This document shows positions 32,971 through 43,672 of a stretch of 64,000 nucleotides of DNA, piece by piece. Origin of the DNA: Capillidium heterosporum (Eukaryota > Entomophthoromycota > Entomophthoromycetes > Entomophthorales > Capillidiaceae); the NCBI GenBank assembly GCA_016630905.1, contig WBMQ01000001.1, positions 496,001 through 560,000 on the forward strand. The letters are read 5' to 3'. Position 1 is the stretch's first letter. Each line of letters opens with the position of its first letter. Both the position numbers and the translations under genes were made by a program. A model generated the notes under the pieces. The model was not told the origin of the DNA. It did no database searches and was given only the letters and a program-made list of their open reading frames with translations.

Positions 32971-34593
32971 TTATTCCAAATCCAACGGCTTGATGAAAAC
33001 GGCCGACAGAACTCCAATACATCCAATGGCAACCGAGATGGACGACATTATCAACTGCGTATCACCTAAAGCGGCCAACCAATCGCCCTTTATGTCGACA
33101 GGTAACTTTCGCAAAGTGTAGATATTCGTCAACAGTAGAGGAATCTGATTGGCATATTCAGCTGGGAGGTGGTAGGCCAAGTTTTTGTATAGGTAGTTGT
33201 TCCAGACAGCAGTGGCAACAGCCATACCGATACTATCAAAGATATTCTTCAAAATACCAATTATAGCGGTGATAGTGGCGATATCTCTAAACTCGACGAT
33301 GGATTGTGTCATTATTAAGAATACGCAACTGAAGATACCGCCTCCTGTGCCGATGAAGGCTTCTGCTGTGATAACTAAGGCATCTGAGGAACCAGGGTGA
33401 CGAGCTGGGATCGTTAAAGCCAGACCAATAACGTTTAGGATGCATCCAAGCCATATCAAGGATCGTGTCCATTTGAACTTCTTGACGATGTACCCAGTTA
33501 TAAAGCCTGCGATATACCAGGAGACCTGGAATCCTCTATTTAAGATGGCAGCATGGGTTTCGGTGATATCCCTGGAAACGATTAGATAGGGAGTAAAGTA
33601 GGCCCAGCTTATGGAACTATCGATGTTTAGTATTACGTTGGTAGCTATAATGATCATCAGCGGCTTGTTCTGAAAGATGCGCTTGGGGATTAAAGGGTGG
33701 GTACAGTACTTGAACTCCCAAGTAAGGAATATACCAAGAAAGAAGGCGCCTACGACAAGCATAACTATGATTTTAGTACTAGCCCAACCCTTCAGCTCAC
33801 GGATCACTATCGAAAACGGAATAAGGATGAGTCCTAAGCTGAGAGTCAACAGTAGAAGACCAACGGTATCAATCTCCTTAAGGATGCTTAAATTGAACTT
33901 GACTTTGGGTTGCTTGAAGGCCTTCTGCTGTTTAAACAGACCGAAGAATAGTGGGATGGAAGTGACGGCAATCCCAACTGCGAAAATGAAGTAAATATAA
34001 TGCCAACCAAACTGCTTTATAGGTTCGATCAAGGGTAGGGATGCGAAGATAGCTAATAAACTGGGGAGCCAAAATAATAAAAACCCTAAGCCACGGTTCT
34101 TAGCAATTAGGAGATCGGCAAGTAAAACTGGGATGATAATAGACCTGCCTATTTCCCCAATTCGGATGATGACATCTCCAACTGAGTAAGTTACAAAGTC
34201 ATTGGAGAATCCTACTACTAAGTTACCGGCAACCATTATTGAAAATGCGACCATGAGGACATACATCCTGCCAAAGATGTCGGAGGTTTTGGCATATAGG
34301 GGGAGTAGGAGGATACCAAACAGAGTTTTTATAATTTCGGGAGTTGCATTGAGATCGAAGGCTTCCAGCTCCCCGGTTATGAAGGTAAACAAGGGAAACA
34401 AGGCTGCAACTAGTAAAGCATTGAACATGCCGAAGAAGAGCACGCCACCAAATATAAGGTAGGTGTTGAAGCCTAAGGGTTGGATCTGCTTACTTGGGTT
34501 GTCGGCTTCACCTTCACCTTCTACTATATCTATTGAGTAAGGGTCTTTGTCTAGCCTGGCCAATGCTGTAGCTTTTGTCTCAGCTTCACTCAT
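32971..34593 (-). CDS. Major facilitator transporter, 14-TM SIT/DHA2-like
   Basis: Proton-coupled carrier of 540 aa in one exon. A 50-residue acidic cytosolic N-terminus is followed by 14 hydrophobic segments, the count of the siderophore-iron transporter and DHA2 drug-antiporter families. Seen: FNTYLIFGGVLFFGMFNALL (TM1), LYAKTSDIFGRMYVLM (motif A-like loop 2/3), IIRIGEIGRSIIIPVLLADL (TM4/5 region), and a TM8-14 half beginning LKGWASTKIIVMLVVG. The KTSDIFGR loop and overall layout are like fungal siderophore carriers (for example ARN/Mir types), but the substrate cannot be read from sequence. The ATG is the first in frame. It lies 566 bp downstream of the kinesin start, same strand, no sign of co-regulation. 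Confidence 0.85.
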   Translation of the reverse strand: MSEAETKATALARLDKDPYSIDIVEGEGEADNPSKQIQPLGFNTYLIFGGVLFFGMFNALLVAALFPLFTFITGELEAFDLNATPEIIKTLFGILLLPLYAKTSDIFGRMYVLMVAFSIMVAGNLVVGFSNDFVTYSVGDVIIRIGEIGRSIIIPVLLADLLIAKNRGLGFLLFWLPSLLAIFASLPLIEPIKQFGWHYIYFIFAVGIAVTSIPLFFGLFKQQKAFKQPKVKFNLSILKEIDTVGLLLLTLSLGLILIPFSIVIRELKGWASTKIIVMLVVGAFFLGIFLTWEFKYCTHPLIPKRIFQNKPLMIIIATNVILNIDSSISWAYFTPYLIVSRDITETHAAILNRGFQVSWYIAGFITGYIVKKFKWTRSLIWLGCILNVIGLALTIPARHPGSSDALVITAEAFIGTGGGIFSCVFLIMTQSIVEFRDIATITAIIGILKNIFDSIGMAVATAVWNNYLYKNLAYHLPAEYANQIPLLLTNIYTLRKLPVDIKGDWLAALGDTQLIMSSISVAIGCIGVLSAVFIKPLDLE

Positions 34594-36970
34594 TTTATCT
34601 AAAATTTGGGAATGATGGCCTCTTTTCCTGGGCTTTTGGTTGCCTTATATATGGTGGTTTATTTTATAGGAAGATCGGATATACATGTCGCTGTTACTGC
34701 ATAGCACTTGCCTAAACTGAACATGTATAAGTAGAAGTTTATTTATAGCCTATAGTTTTCAATAGTTTTGGCAATTGATTCAACCTTCAAAATATTTTAA
34801 TGGGAGGTGGTATAATTTCAAAAATAAACTCACATATCGCTCAAAAAAGGATAAGTCGTTCGTCAGCCATTCAGCAAACTTAGACAAGTTATGAATTTGT
34901 AAGACTCCCCTTACCTTTTTCATCTATCAGGTCAGAACGTTGCCATTTAATTCGGCTACAATTGCCATGAGTTCAAGAAACCAATGTAACTTTATTGCCA
35001 GTTTAAAATTTTATCAGTTTAGCTTGTATTATTCGGAGTTGGTTTATTATATACAAGTACTAGAACCCACCATCAACGATAAACCTACTAAGGATTAAAA
35101 TACATTTTAGATAATTGATCGCAGCTGGTTAGTAAGGTAAGCATCCAGATTATCCAGATTGGAAATATATATATAAAGATAACTATCAGATCTACATACA
35201 TCTAAAAATCTGATGGAACAACTCTAAATATAACTATAAGGTTTAGCAAAGCTAATTACTCATGGGTAATATATATATATCTAGGAATTAAGCTGGACAA
35301 ACTTCCTAAACTTAAGGGTCCTGCTGAGGCCATATACCAACTTCTAATTAAGGAAATCGACGTATCCAAATATAGTATAATTAGTTTATTCAAATGTAGG
35401 CAATTAGTTAGACACTTCAAAGTATGTTTTGTGATCGACTGAATACTTTATGTTATATCGTCAAAAAATAGACAGCTTTTCAACATCACAGTTAATTGTC
35501 TGGAGATAGCAAGCATCCTTGGATAAATCTATTTCCCCTATCTAGAATCGTAAATGAATCAGTATCTGAAATGCAGGTAACTCTGTACCGATATGTAGGG
35601 CATTTCTTTAGATCAGGTGTATCAGTAATTTCTTACTTACTGGAGCTGATATATATGAAAGATAGCTGATAGATCGATCAGATATATACATGGTGGACAT
35701 CAACGTACAATTGCGTTCAAAATGTTTGCTTCTTTAGACCTTAATAGATAAACTACAAAGGATCTGTATCGAAAGGAATCAATTTCAAAGGTTGATTGTT
35801 GAAAACCATCAATCTACAACATATTGTAATATCGACTTACTGAAAGTAAATATCAATAGATCAAATTCCATTTCATGAAATATATTAGTCTTTGTAGTAG
35901 CTTCCCTCTATCTATAAATGCATAGCAATATTATTTACTAAATAAAGCACGCTATTGTCAGATTTACAAAAATATGGTAAAAAGAATCAATACTTTGATA
36001 TTTTTAAAAGTGATCGTAAGCTAAAATATGAATTGAAAATATACTCTATATCTACTTAAACATACATTGCTATTTGCTTTTATGATCAAGTAAATATATA
36101 TAGCTTTTCGGTCAATATTTCAGTAATCCCCATCAAAATTTTTTGGGTACTTATTAAAGTAAACGGATGAGTTTATATGATTGTCGATCCACAGTACCAT
36201 TTGTGGCTACAGCTACAGCTTCTCTAAATATGTCTTAGTTTGTTGAGCTTTCATAAGTGTATGTATTTTATTATCAATCGTTCCTATAGAGATGTACTGT
36301 TCTATATTTGAAATGGATTTTATACCTTTCTAACTGTGCTAATAAAACTTTATATTAGCTAGATTGATATATAAAAATATCTTTTCAATAATTTTTTGGA
36401 TAAAAGATGTACTAGAGGTAGGGTGACTAATGGTTAAAATTAAGGGCATTAAGCTTGAAGGAGTCGAAATCAATATTTGAGGCGGAAATAGATAAATGTG
36501 TCAGAAACCATATATGTTAAGTAGAAGGAACCAATGTCATGAAAATTAAAGGACTGCCGACTATATCGATTCCATTAGTGTAATACTTAAGAGTTGATGG
36601 TGTAAAAGTTAATCAAAGGTAAGTTGGATATGCTTCCAAAATTTAGTTGAAATACTGGTTTATCATACATATTAGTTATTTTGATATTATTAGAATCGAT
36701 AGCAAGATAAAAAATATATTTTTACTCTACCATCATAATAAATAAAGTTACAACGACAGTTCTAAGCTTTATTGAAAATCAATATCGTTGTCCATAGGCC
36801 AAAGTATAGATCTTACAAGTATACCATCATCGAACGTTTATCCAACTTTCGAAATCCAAGTGGAAGTTTTCAAGGGCATCTTATTGGCTACAAGCTAAGT
36901 AATCAAAATCCTAAACTCGTCACCAAAAAACATTTTATCTTCAACTTAGCTCAACTTCCAAATCAGCAGA
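34594..36970. other. Long AT-rich intergenic region
   Basis: About 2.4 kb of very AT-rich sequence with TA-rich runs and no exon-like segment I can support. It separates the divergent MFS and TMEM14 genes. Confidence 0.45.
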
Positions 36971-37291
36971 ATGTCGGAACACCCAGCCATAACGATGTCA
37001 GCGGCTAGCGCCATAGGTGGAATGATCGGCTATGTCAAAACTGGATCCATGATCTCGGCTGGAGCCGGTCTAGGCTTTGCCGCTCTGTACGGATTCAACG
37101 CAAAAATGATAAAAGATCAATCTGATTACGCCTACCCATCTTCAGCAATCACATCCTTTCTATTGACGGCAGCCCAAGCTCCCAGAGCTATCAAATTTAG
37201 AACTCCTGTACCTATTGGGTTGGCTACTTGTGGCTTCTTAACGGGTATCTATTACTCCAAGAAGGCTTACGAAGAGATCTATGGGGTTTAA
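36971..37291 (+). CDS. TMEM14 family small membrane protein
   Basis: A 106-aa single-exon protein of the TMEM14 (UPF0136) family: short, Gly/Ala-rich with four membrane segments. Motifs: ASAIGGMIGYVKTGSMISAG (family 'GGxxGYxkxgSxxSl'), GLGFAALYGFNA, SSAITSFLLTAAQAPRAIKF and a last helix PIGLATCGFLTGIYYSKKAY. Homologues are mitochondrial inner-membrane proteins linked in animals to haem precursor transport and in yeast to sphingolipid growth phenotypes. The function here is inferred. It converges with the proteasome gene (117 bp). Confidence 0.9.
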   Translation: MSEHPAITMSAASAIGGMIGYVKTGSMISAGAGLGFAALYGFNAKMIKDQSDYAYPSSAITSFLLTAAQAPRAIKFRTPVPIGLATCGFLTGIYYSKKAYEEIYGV

Positions 37292-37408
37292 TTTTTTAAA
37301 TAAATATATAGCTCTAGTTTTACAAATTTAATATGTAGTATATATTGGTGCAGCTAAAAGTACATTATAAATGTAATTTATTGAAAATTTGAAGTGTATA
37401 AAGTCAGT

Positions 37409-38409
37409 TTAAGCACCATAGCCACGGATACTTTCAGCGAAATCCCACTCGGTGGACAAGCTATAAGGCTCAGAGATAATAGTTCCTTCTTCAGTAATAG
37501 TAGCTATTTGGATCTACACCATTATTTAGCTTTATAAACTACTAAAGTTTACCTTGTTCATGGAACGAGCGTCGCGGTAATACAGGACACGCATACAATC
37601 TTCGAGAATCTGCTTAGCTTCATCTTCCTCCAAAGTATCGGCAAAGTTCTCAGCGTGCTTACGAAGGATAGGCTGGGCCAAGTAGGCACCAAATCCAGTA
37701 GCAATGGTGTTGGATTGGTAGTGGGTGCCGCGTAAATCGACGCATCCCAAGAACCTAAATAGTTGTAAAAAATTAAAATGTAAGTAGTAGTAAAGTTATG
37801 GTACGTACTTCTGTTTGTTATGGACACCACCGACTACCAAACTATTCCACAAGGGGTCCATCTTGCTACGACGCTGATACATGAGCCTACACAGAAATTC
37901 AAAGATGTGTTTGGTTCCATAGTGGTGCCCGTCGTCGTGGTTGTTGTCGGAAACCCTTTAGTTAGTGTTAATTTTGGAACTTGGTTTATATGAAGCACTT
38001 ACACCAACTTGTGAAGGATATGTTGTAGGTTCTGGAAGTCAGAAATGTCGCCTGAAGCCCCTAAGCAAGTGGTGTCATTCACCTTGTGAAGGCGTTGCGC
38101 ATCCTTGAAGCGAGCGAGGGAACCGTATGAGGCTAACAAATTATATATATATTACACATATCTCAATTACCTAAGCAGTCGGAAGCTAGCATAATACCAT
38201 CTTTGTACTTTAGACCTAGAACCGAGGAACCAGTAACTATAGGCTGCCTAAATGAGCAAAAAATTCATTTAGAAAATATTTTAATTTGTATAAAATACGT
38301 ACTGAGTTCGGGTAACTGGTTCATGGGCATAAGATTTAGTAGCATCATTGTGGTTGTAACTTGGCTTAATTGAAGTTAAATATTCGTTGTAACTGGTGTT
38401 GGCATTCAT
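37409..38409 (-). CDS. 20S proteasome beta-7 subunit (PSMB4/Pre4)
   Basis: Non-catalytic beta subunit of the 20S core. Exons 38409-38303, 38247-38171, 38132-38003, 37955-37809, 37754-37553 and 37513-37409 make 255 aa. Landmarks: TQQPIVTGSSVLGLKYKDGI (end of propeptide and start of mature chain), ASYGSLARFKDAQRLHKV, MDPLWNSLVVGGVHN, FLGCVDLRGTHYQSNTIATG and AKQILEDCMRVLYYR. As in the family, no catalytic Thr1 follows the propeptide. A short divergent spacer (307 bp) separates it from the TDP1-like gene. Confidence 0.95.
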
Positions 38410-38716
38410 CTTATTGAATTGTTTCTGTGTATTCGTTATTTCTCCAAACTCTAAATTTTGGAACTTTGGGTTGGGGGTTTGAAAGTTTGTAAAAAGGATA
38501 CGTAAGCTTCATCAACTCAGTTGGATTCGACAAATTTTTGGCTAAAAAGTTGATTCTTTGGCTTACGTAGCTTTGGAATAGATATATCTAACCTATATAT
38601 ATGTGGAAAAGATAAAAGGTTCGCAGATACATGTGTTAATTAGACTTTGAAATTCAACTAATATTAGCAATCTATGCTTTGATTGATATCTTTAAAAGGA
38701 TATGGCACTGTACTTA

Positions 38717-40513
38717 TGAAACTGACTGAAAATTTAAGTCAACTAAATTTTTCAAAAAATTTCGACCACTTCCTTGTTGACGAAAGAGTTAGAAATACCT
38801 ATGAAGTTTATACCAACTCGACACCTATCAATCTCAACCTTTCGAACTTTTAGTACTAACCTTATAAGATGCCAAAGCCAAGGTATTTTATTCTATCTTA
38901 CAGTATAGTAATGTATTAGTCGACCGATATTTTAATGGAAAAGTGGTACTCAACAGTAAAGAACTAAATACAAACTACCTGGATAAATTGATAGATAGAG
39001 TAAGCGTATAAGGAAATGCATTGCTAATAGCTTAGGAAAACGTTCAAAAAGTCTGTCTAATGTACTACAAAATAGTAATTTTATTCCAAAGTTTAAATTT
39101 ACCAATTTAGGACCAAAGTTTGTTCGAAACACAGTTCCCCAACGATATACCTATTGTAGTTGTCAAATCTACCAATAACTTTGACAAGGTAAAGACTAAA
39201 CTTATCTATTTTCTAACCTCTCTTGTCCTTAACTTAGGATAAGGGAGAGTTCAGTACAAGTCGTAAAAATTTGAGGTTGCATAAACTGGACGACACTATT
39301 TCCAGTAAGGTTCACGTCAAATCTATGGTACGTTTCACATTCAAGTTTTCTTTATTAATAATGTTCAACAAATAGCTGTTGTACTATGAAGGGTTCTTAA
39401 GAGTCGTCGTATCTTCAGGAGATTTTACTACCAAAGATTGGCTTACCAATTCCAACGTACCTCATTATTTTAGTGTCTAATAGTAACTTGGCCAAAAAAT
39501 AGTCATTCTACGTCCAAGATTTTAAACGGCAATCGAGTTTGGGCTACGACAACATAGTCGGTACCAAGTTTCGAGGAGTATTGCAGGATCTTATTGAGAA
39601 GTTGGAGATCGGACACAATTTGGCATCCTCCCTCAACTACTACAACTTTAATGAAACTATTGTAACTATGTTTGTTTTTAATTTTTTTAATTTTGATCAA
39701 GGGCACGCTGATCCCTTCGGTGCCTGGTAAATTTTCAGGTACTCAACTGAACCAGTACGGGCATCCCAACCTTTCTTTGAATATCTGGAGCCAACTTCCC
39801 GAAGTGAGGGATAAGTGGAAGTCGTATAGCTTCCACTACCTGGTAAAGTCGATGTAGTAATAAGATAACTTATAAATGTTGTAGTGCACCGCTCTGGGAA
39901 AGTTAGATTTGAACTTCATCGCCCAGTTCCGAACTTCGGCCTACGGGTTTCCAGCCCAGCTACCTTGGCGGAGTTCCCTCCACAACTCCAATTTGAAGTT
40001 ATACTTCCCAATGTCCGAAGATCAAGTAAAATTTCCGATAAATTCCTCTTACTAAATGTAATACAATTAGAAACATACCCATTTCAACAATTACATACCC
40101 AACAAACAGTTCTTGCAGGAAATGGTGTTTAGTGTACCTTCCAGTCGCATGAAAGTAATATTTATTATATATTTTTGAATATACATCTTTTAGATACTGA
40201 AATATTTCAACTCTAGGTCCTGGCCAGTTTACCTCTAGATCCCACTTTAGATGCATCGAACTTGGGGTGGTTCTACCTAGGCTCTCACAACTTTTCCAAG
40301 TCGGCTTGGGGACTTTTGAAACAAAACGACCTTGAACTTGAAAAGTCAAACTTGGAGAAAAGCGAGAAAGATATACATCTACAGATCAATAATTTTGAAT
40401 TGGGAGTACTCTTTACCAATCCCAAGTTGGAGTCGGTTAGGAAGGCGTTTATGGATGGTAGACCTTTTGGAAAGTCGGATGCTGAGTTGAACTTTTTGGA
40501 AAAGATCGAATGA
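38717..40513 (+). CDS. TDP1-like phosphodiesterase domain protein with an altered second HKN motif
   Basis: Divergent relative of tyrosyl-DNA phosphodiesterase 1 (phospholipase D fold). Exons from 39111 on are secure: 39111-39188, 39238-39327, 39376-39456, 39503-39661, 39702-39842, 39885-40025, 40071-40154 and 40217-40513; each is a multiple of 3. First half: SSKVHVKSM|LLYYEGFLRVVVSSGDF|TTKDW (human HHSKMM...LRVVIHTANLIxxDW), so His and Lys are present but the Asn position reads Asp. Middle: SVPGKFSGTQLNQYGH and TALGKLD. Second half: VFSVPSSRMKVL and WFYLGSHNFSKSAWG, where the Asn remains but no HxK is present. The N-terminal 38717-39000 part is coding (NSTPINLNLSNF, then VFYSILQYSNVLVDRYF) but crosses two apparent frame changes at about 38850-38872, or an unresolved intron. 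Confidence 0.75.
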
Positions 40514-41606
40514 GTTTAGAGTAGTGATGTTTTTCTTTGAGAAGCATTTTTGGTGGTGATAGTTAGATTAAGGTTTTCGGTTCGGTTGGTATAGATGTAG
40601 GGTAGTTGGCATAGAGAATTTGAAGGATTTGGGGCTTTATGTAATAAATTATAAAGGTCTATCGATGGCGATATTTTAATAATTGCCATATTGGATGTCA
40701 ACTTAGCTCTTCAGAGAAGTTGTATATTGAACATCAGATCATTTTTCACAATAGGTTATCTTTCACAAACGATTTACTTTAAACCATTTGTATCACACCA
40801 ATCAACCCTCAATGTATCTAACCCTATTTAAAATTAACTATCCTTTTAAAGTACGAATGATTGGGTCTTAACTTAATGATGGAATACTACGACGAAAACG
40901 CACACCTACCCCTTGTTAGAAAAGAATCCACTTACAGGACGCCAAATTAGGACTATCTCCCAAATTACGATATATATATCAAAGATGGAAGAGAAGAAAA
41001 GGAGGGATTCTTTTGGGAAGAAGTGAGAAGATTTTTGGAGGATTGAAAGGATTTCGTGAAGATTAGTCTAAATAAACGAATATTATTAGCCAGTAGTTTT
41101 ACGAAGATAGAGAGTTTTAAAGATTTTCATTGGCTGTAGAAGGTTCGACGTATCTAAATTAGCTAGCCCACAACACGATACACATATCACGTCCCATGCC
41201 GAAGGACTCACCAAGTTCGGCCGAACCCACTCAACTGGAAGTCCAAGCCAGTGGTCAGACACCTGGCGAGGGCGACCAGCCAACATTGGATATATATTTG
41301 TAGTATAGCTACTCTATTAAAATATTTCAAACTCTTATATTACTATAATACTATTCAGTAGACATACGCCACCAGTTTACTATATTGCAATTTTAAAATG
41401 GTATACGGTTCAAGCTTTCTATTCAACAACCTAGCTTTTCATTAGCTTTAAATCACATTAATTGGAGTACAATCCCCATTGTGAAATAACGAATCGCTTT
41501 CATCCAATTAAAAGCGCATTTTACATCCTCATTTGAATTTGCACAAATTGGGTCAAAAGATATTCGAAATTTTAACCTCAAGACAGATATCTTTATCAAG
41601 AAAGCA
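40514..41606. other. Intergenic region holding an LTR-like repeat fragment
   Basis: About 1.1 kb. Contains the inverted repeat copy at 41095-41285 (listed separately). Otherwise AT-rich with no supported exon. An ORF-like codon run precedes the NSE3 start but has no ATG. Confidence 0.45.
41095..41285 (-). repeat. LTR-like dispersed repeat, copy A
   Basis: Reverse complement of 63194-63390. From the TGTTGGCTGG end the two copies are nearly identical for about 140 bp and then diverge gradually. Both share the 12-bp palindrome GTTCGGCCGAAC (41215-41226 here). The TG terminus suggests a solo or truncated LTR. No coding part is attached. Confidence 0.65.
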
Positions 41607-42564
41607 ATGGAATCAGATAGCCTCAATGAAGTACTCCCCATAAATTTAAACGACTAACCATTTCAACTTAAAAAGACATCAGAACGAAAAGCCAATTTAC
41701 TAGTTCGATATATCTTAGGCGCCGAAGGGAAAAGAGGCCCCATTCGGAGGGAAGAGCTTTCGAAAGTAGGTAATAGTAAATTATGCAAATCAAATAGTAA
41801 CATTCTAAACAGTTGTACCTGACAACTCCAAGCATTTTGTCGAAATATTCAACCGAGCCCAATTCATCTTGACCGATACTTTCGGTTTACAGCTCAAGGA
41901 ATTACCAGTTAAGGAAGCTGTTGGCAGCAAGTCAAGTAATATGACTGTAAAAGTGCTACTAACTTTTTATATAAAGAGGCCAAACCAACAAAGACCTACG
42001 CCCTCATCTCAGTTTTAGATAATGAACTTCGTGGTGGTGTCAACTTAACTTTCAGCAATGCCAACCAATCGAATCTGATGGGGTTGACGCTAGCCATACT
42101 CTCCATCATATTTATCAACAACCATAAGATAACCCACGGTAAAATTTCATCTTAACATCATTTCGTTAATTTTTTATTTCCACTTTTCACCTTCAGCCTT
42201 CCTCATCGACATATACCGAAAGTTTCAAATAATTGATCCCAAGTCTATGAAGGAATGGACCCACCTCATGGTGAAGCAGAACTACCTATACAAAATCAGT
42301 AGTGGGAGACGTGGTCAAATTCTCTCAACTGCCAGTAAAGCGGCTGAAGAAGAGTTTCTGAAGGAGGACCATGAGTATACTTGGGGTCCTAGAGCTAAAC
42401 TGGAGGTTACATTTGAAAATCTGTCCAACTTTATAAGAGAGGTAAACTTTTATTTATAAACTTTAGAGCCCATCTTATACCTGCAATAGATCTATGGACA
42501 GGAAGTGCCTAGCAATTTGGATTACCACCTGCAGCGGTTTTTGAACGATAAGGCTTCAAAATAG
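41607..42564 (+). CDS. NSE3/MAGE-domain subunit of the SMC5/6 complex
   Basis: MAGE homology protein, the NSE3 component that binds the E3 ligase NSE1 and DNA in the SMC5/6 repair complex. Exons 41607-41630, 41676-41769, 41813-41935, 41977-42138, 42197-42441 and 42490-42564; 240 aa. Introns carry CTAAC/TACTAAC branch sites. MAGE motifs in order: LLVRYILGAEGKRGPIRREE, HFVEIFNRAQ...FGLQLKELP, YALISVLDNE, GLTLAILSIIFINNHKI, EWTHLMVKQNYLYKI and the hallmark YTWGPRAKLEV. The protein is short at the N-terminus, as in fungi. Only exon 1 (24 nt) is uncertain; a read-through would hit TAA. Confidence 0.88.
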
Positions 42565-43672
42565 TGTCAAAATAAGCTTGCATATCAGTTAAAACGAACG
42601 GTATACCAACTTGTAAGGGTCGATTTAAAGCTTTAGCTGGATACGTTCCAGTTATTCTATATAGTATGAAATAAACCATGCACCCTATTGATAATCTACT
42701 TTGGAAGTTTATATATGATCTGTTGAATATATAACATATAGTTCGCATTAAGTGGCAAATATATAATTCCAAACTTAGGAATAGCTACCTCATATATTAT
42801 TATATATTTCAATTTAGCTTTAAATATGTTTGAGGCATTTGGTAAGAAAAGATGTATGGTGTACTGTTATTTAATGACTTTTTGCTTTGTATCCAACCAA
42901 CCTGGTTACATTCGTGGAACTCAAGTTGATTGAATAAACCACAGCTCCTGGAAGTGAATTCTAATCACTACTGGATGTACTGTTCCCGTTGGCTTGAGTT
43001 GAAGCGTCAGCTACATCAGATCTATTCTTCCCGTTGAATCTTGAATTAAGACATAGATCATATCTAGCCTGGCGCCTAGTATTATTGAACTGCCTAGTTT
43101 TCCGATATCCTTTAGGTTCGTTCTTGGATGAAGTTTTGAACGAAGATGGAGACCAGCTCCTGTTTATTTAGATCCATTAGCTTGCAGCTGATGATGCTAT
43201 GTCTATTAAGGGAATTGAACTATGATTGTGTCTGACTGGCAAAAGAACTTAAGCTGCTACATGGATCTGGATTGGAACTAGATACGTGACGGCATTGGAT
43301 AGCAATAGCTAAAAGGAAGTAGGATGGTTGAGAGTCTCAGCTTCAGGTTTGGATTGAAGAGTTCGAAGGGTTCTTTATATGTTACATCTGTAGTGAGATG
43401 TATCCTTGGATGTAATGATCAATTGACATTTTAATAAAGTAAAATAAAATGCAGGGTATACTTATTTTTGAATTGATATGAAAGTTGTATATTTGATATT
43501 GTTTTCGGAAAATATCAACTTGAGATAAAGTGAAAGGTCAAAAGCTACTGTTCTATAGCTGAAAAAATCTTCTTTCCTGGGGATGAAAGTATAGCTAAGA
43601 TCTTTGAAAACCGCATATATAGTCAAAGCCATCTTTTTACAAAATAAAGATATCAAAGTTTACTTATCTAAA
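42565..43672. other. Intergenic region with a coding-like but interrupted minus-strand stretch
   Basis: About 1.1 kb. Minus-strand 43165-42964 reads without a stop as a polar segment (KTSSKNEPKGYRKTRQFNN ... ending TSSSD-stop) after an AG acceptor-like site, and 43395-43280 has another open piece (EPFELFNPNLKLRLSTILLP). Between them are several in-frame TAG codons. It may be a decayed gene. No family recognised. Confidence 0.25.
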
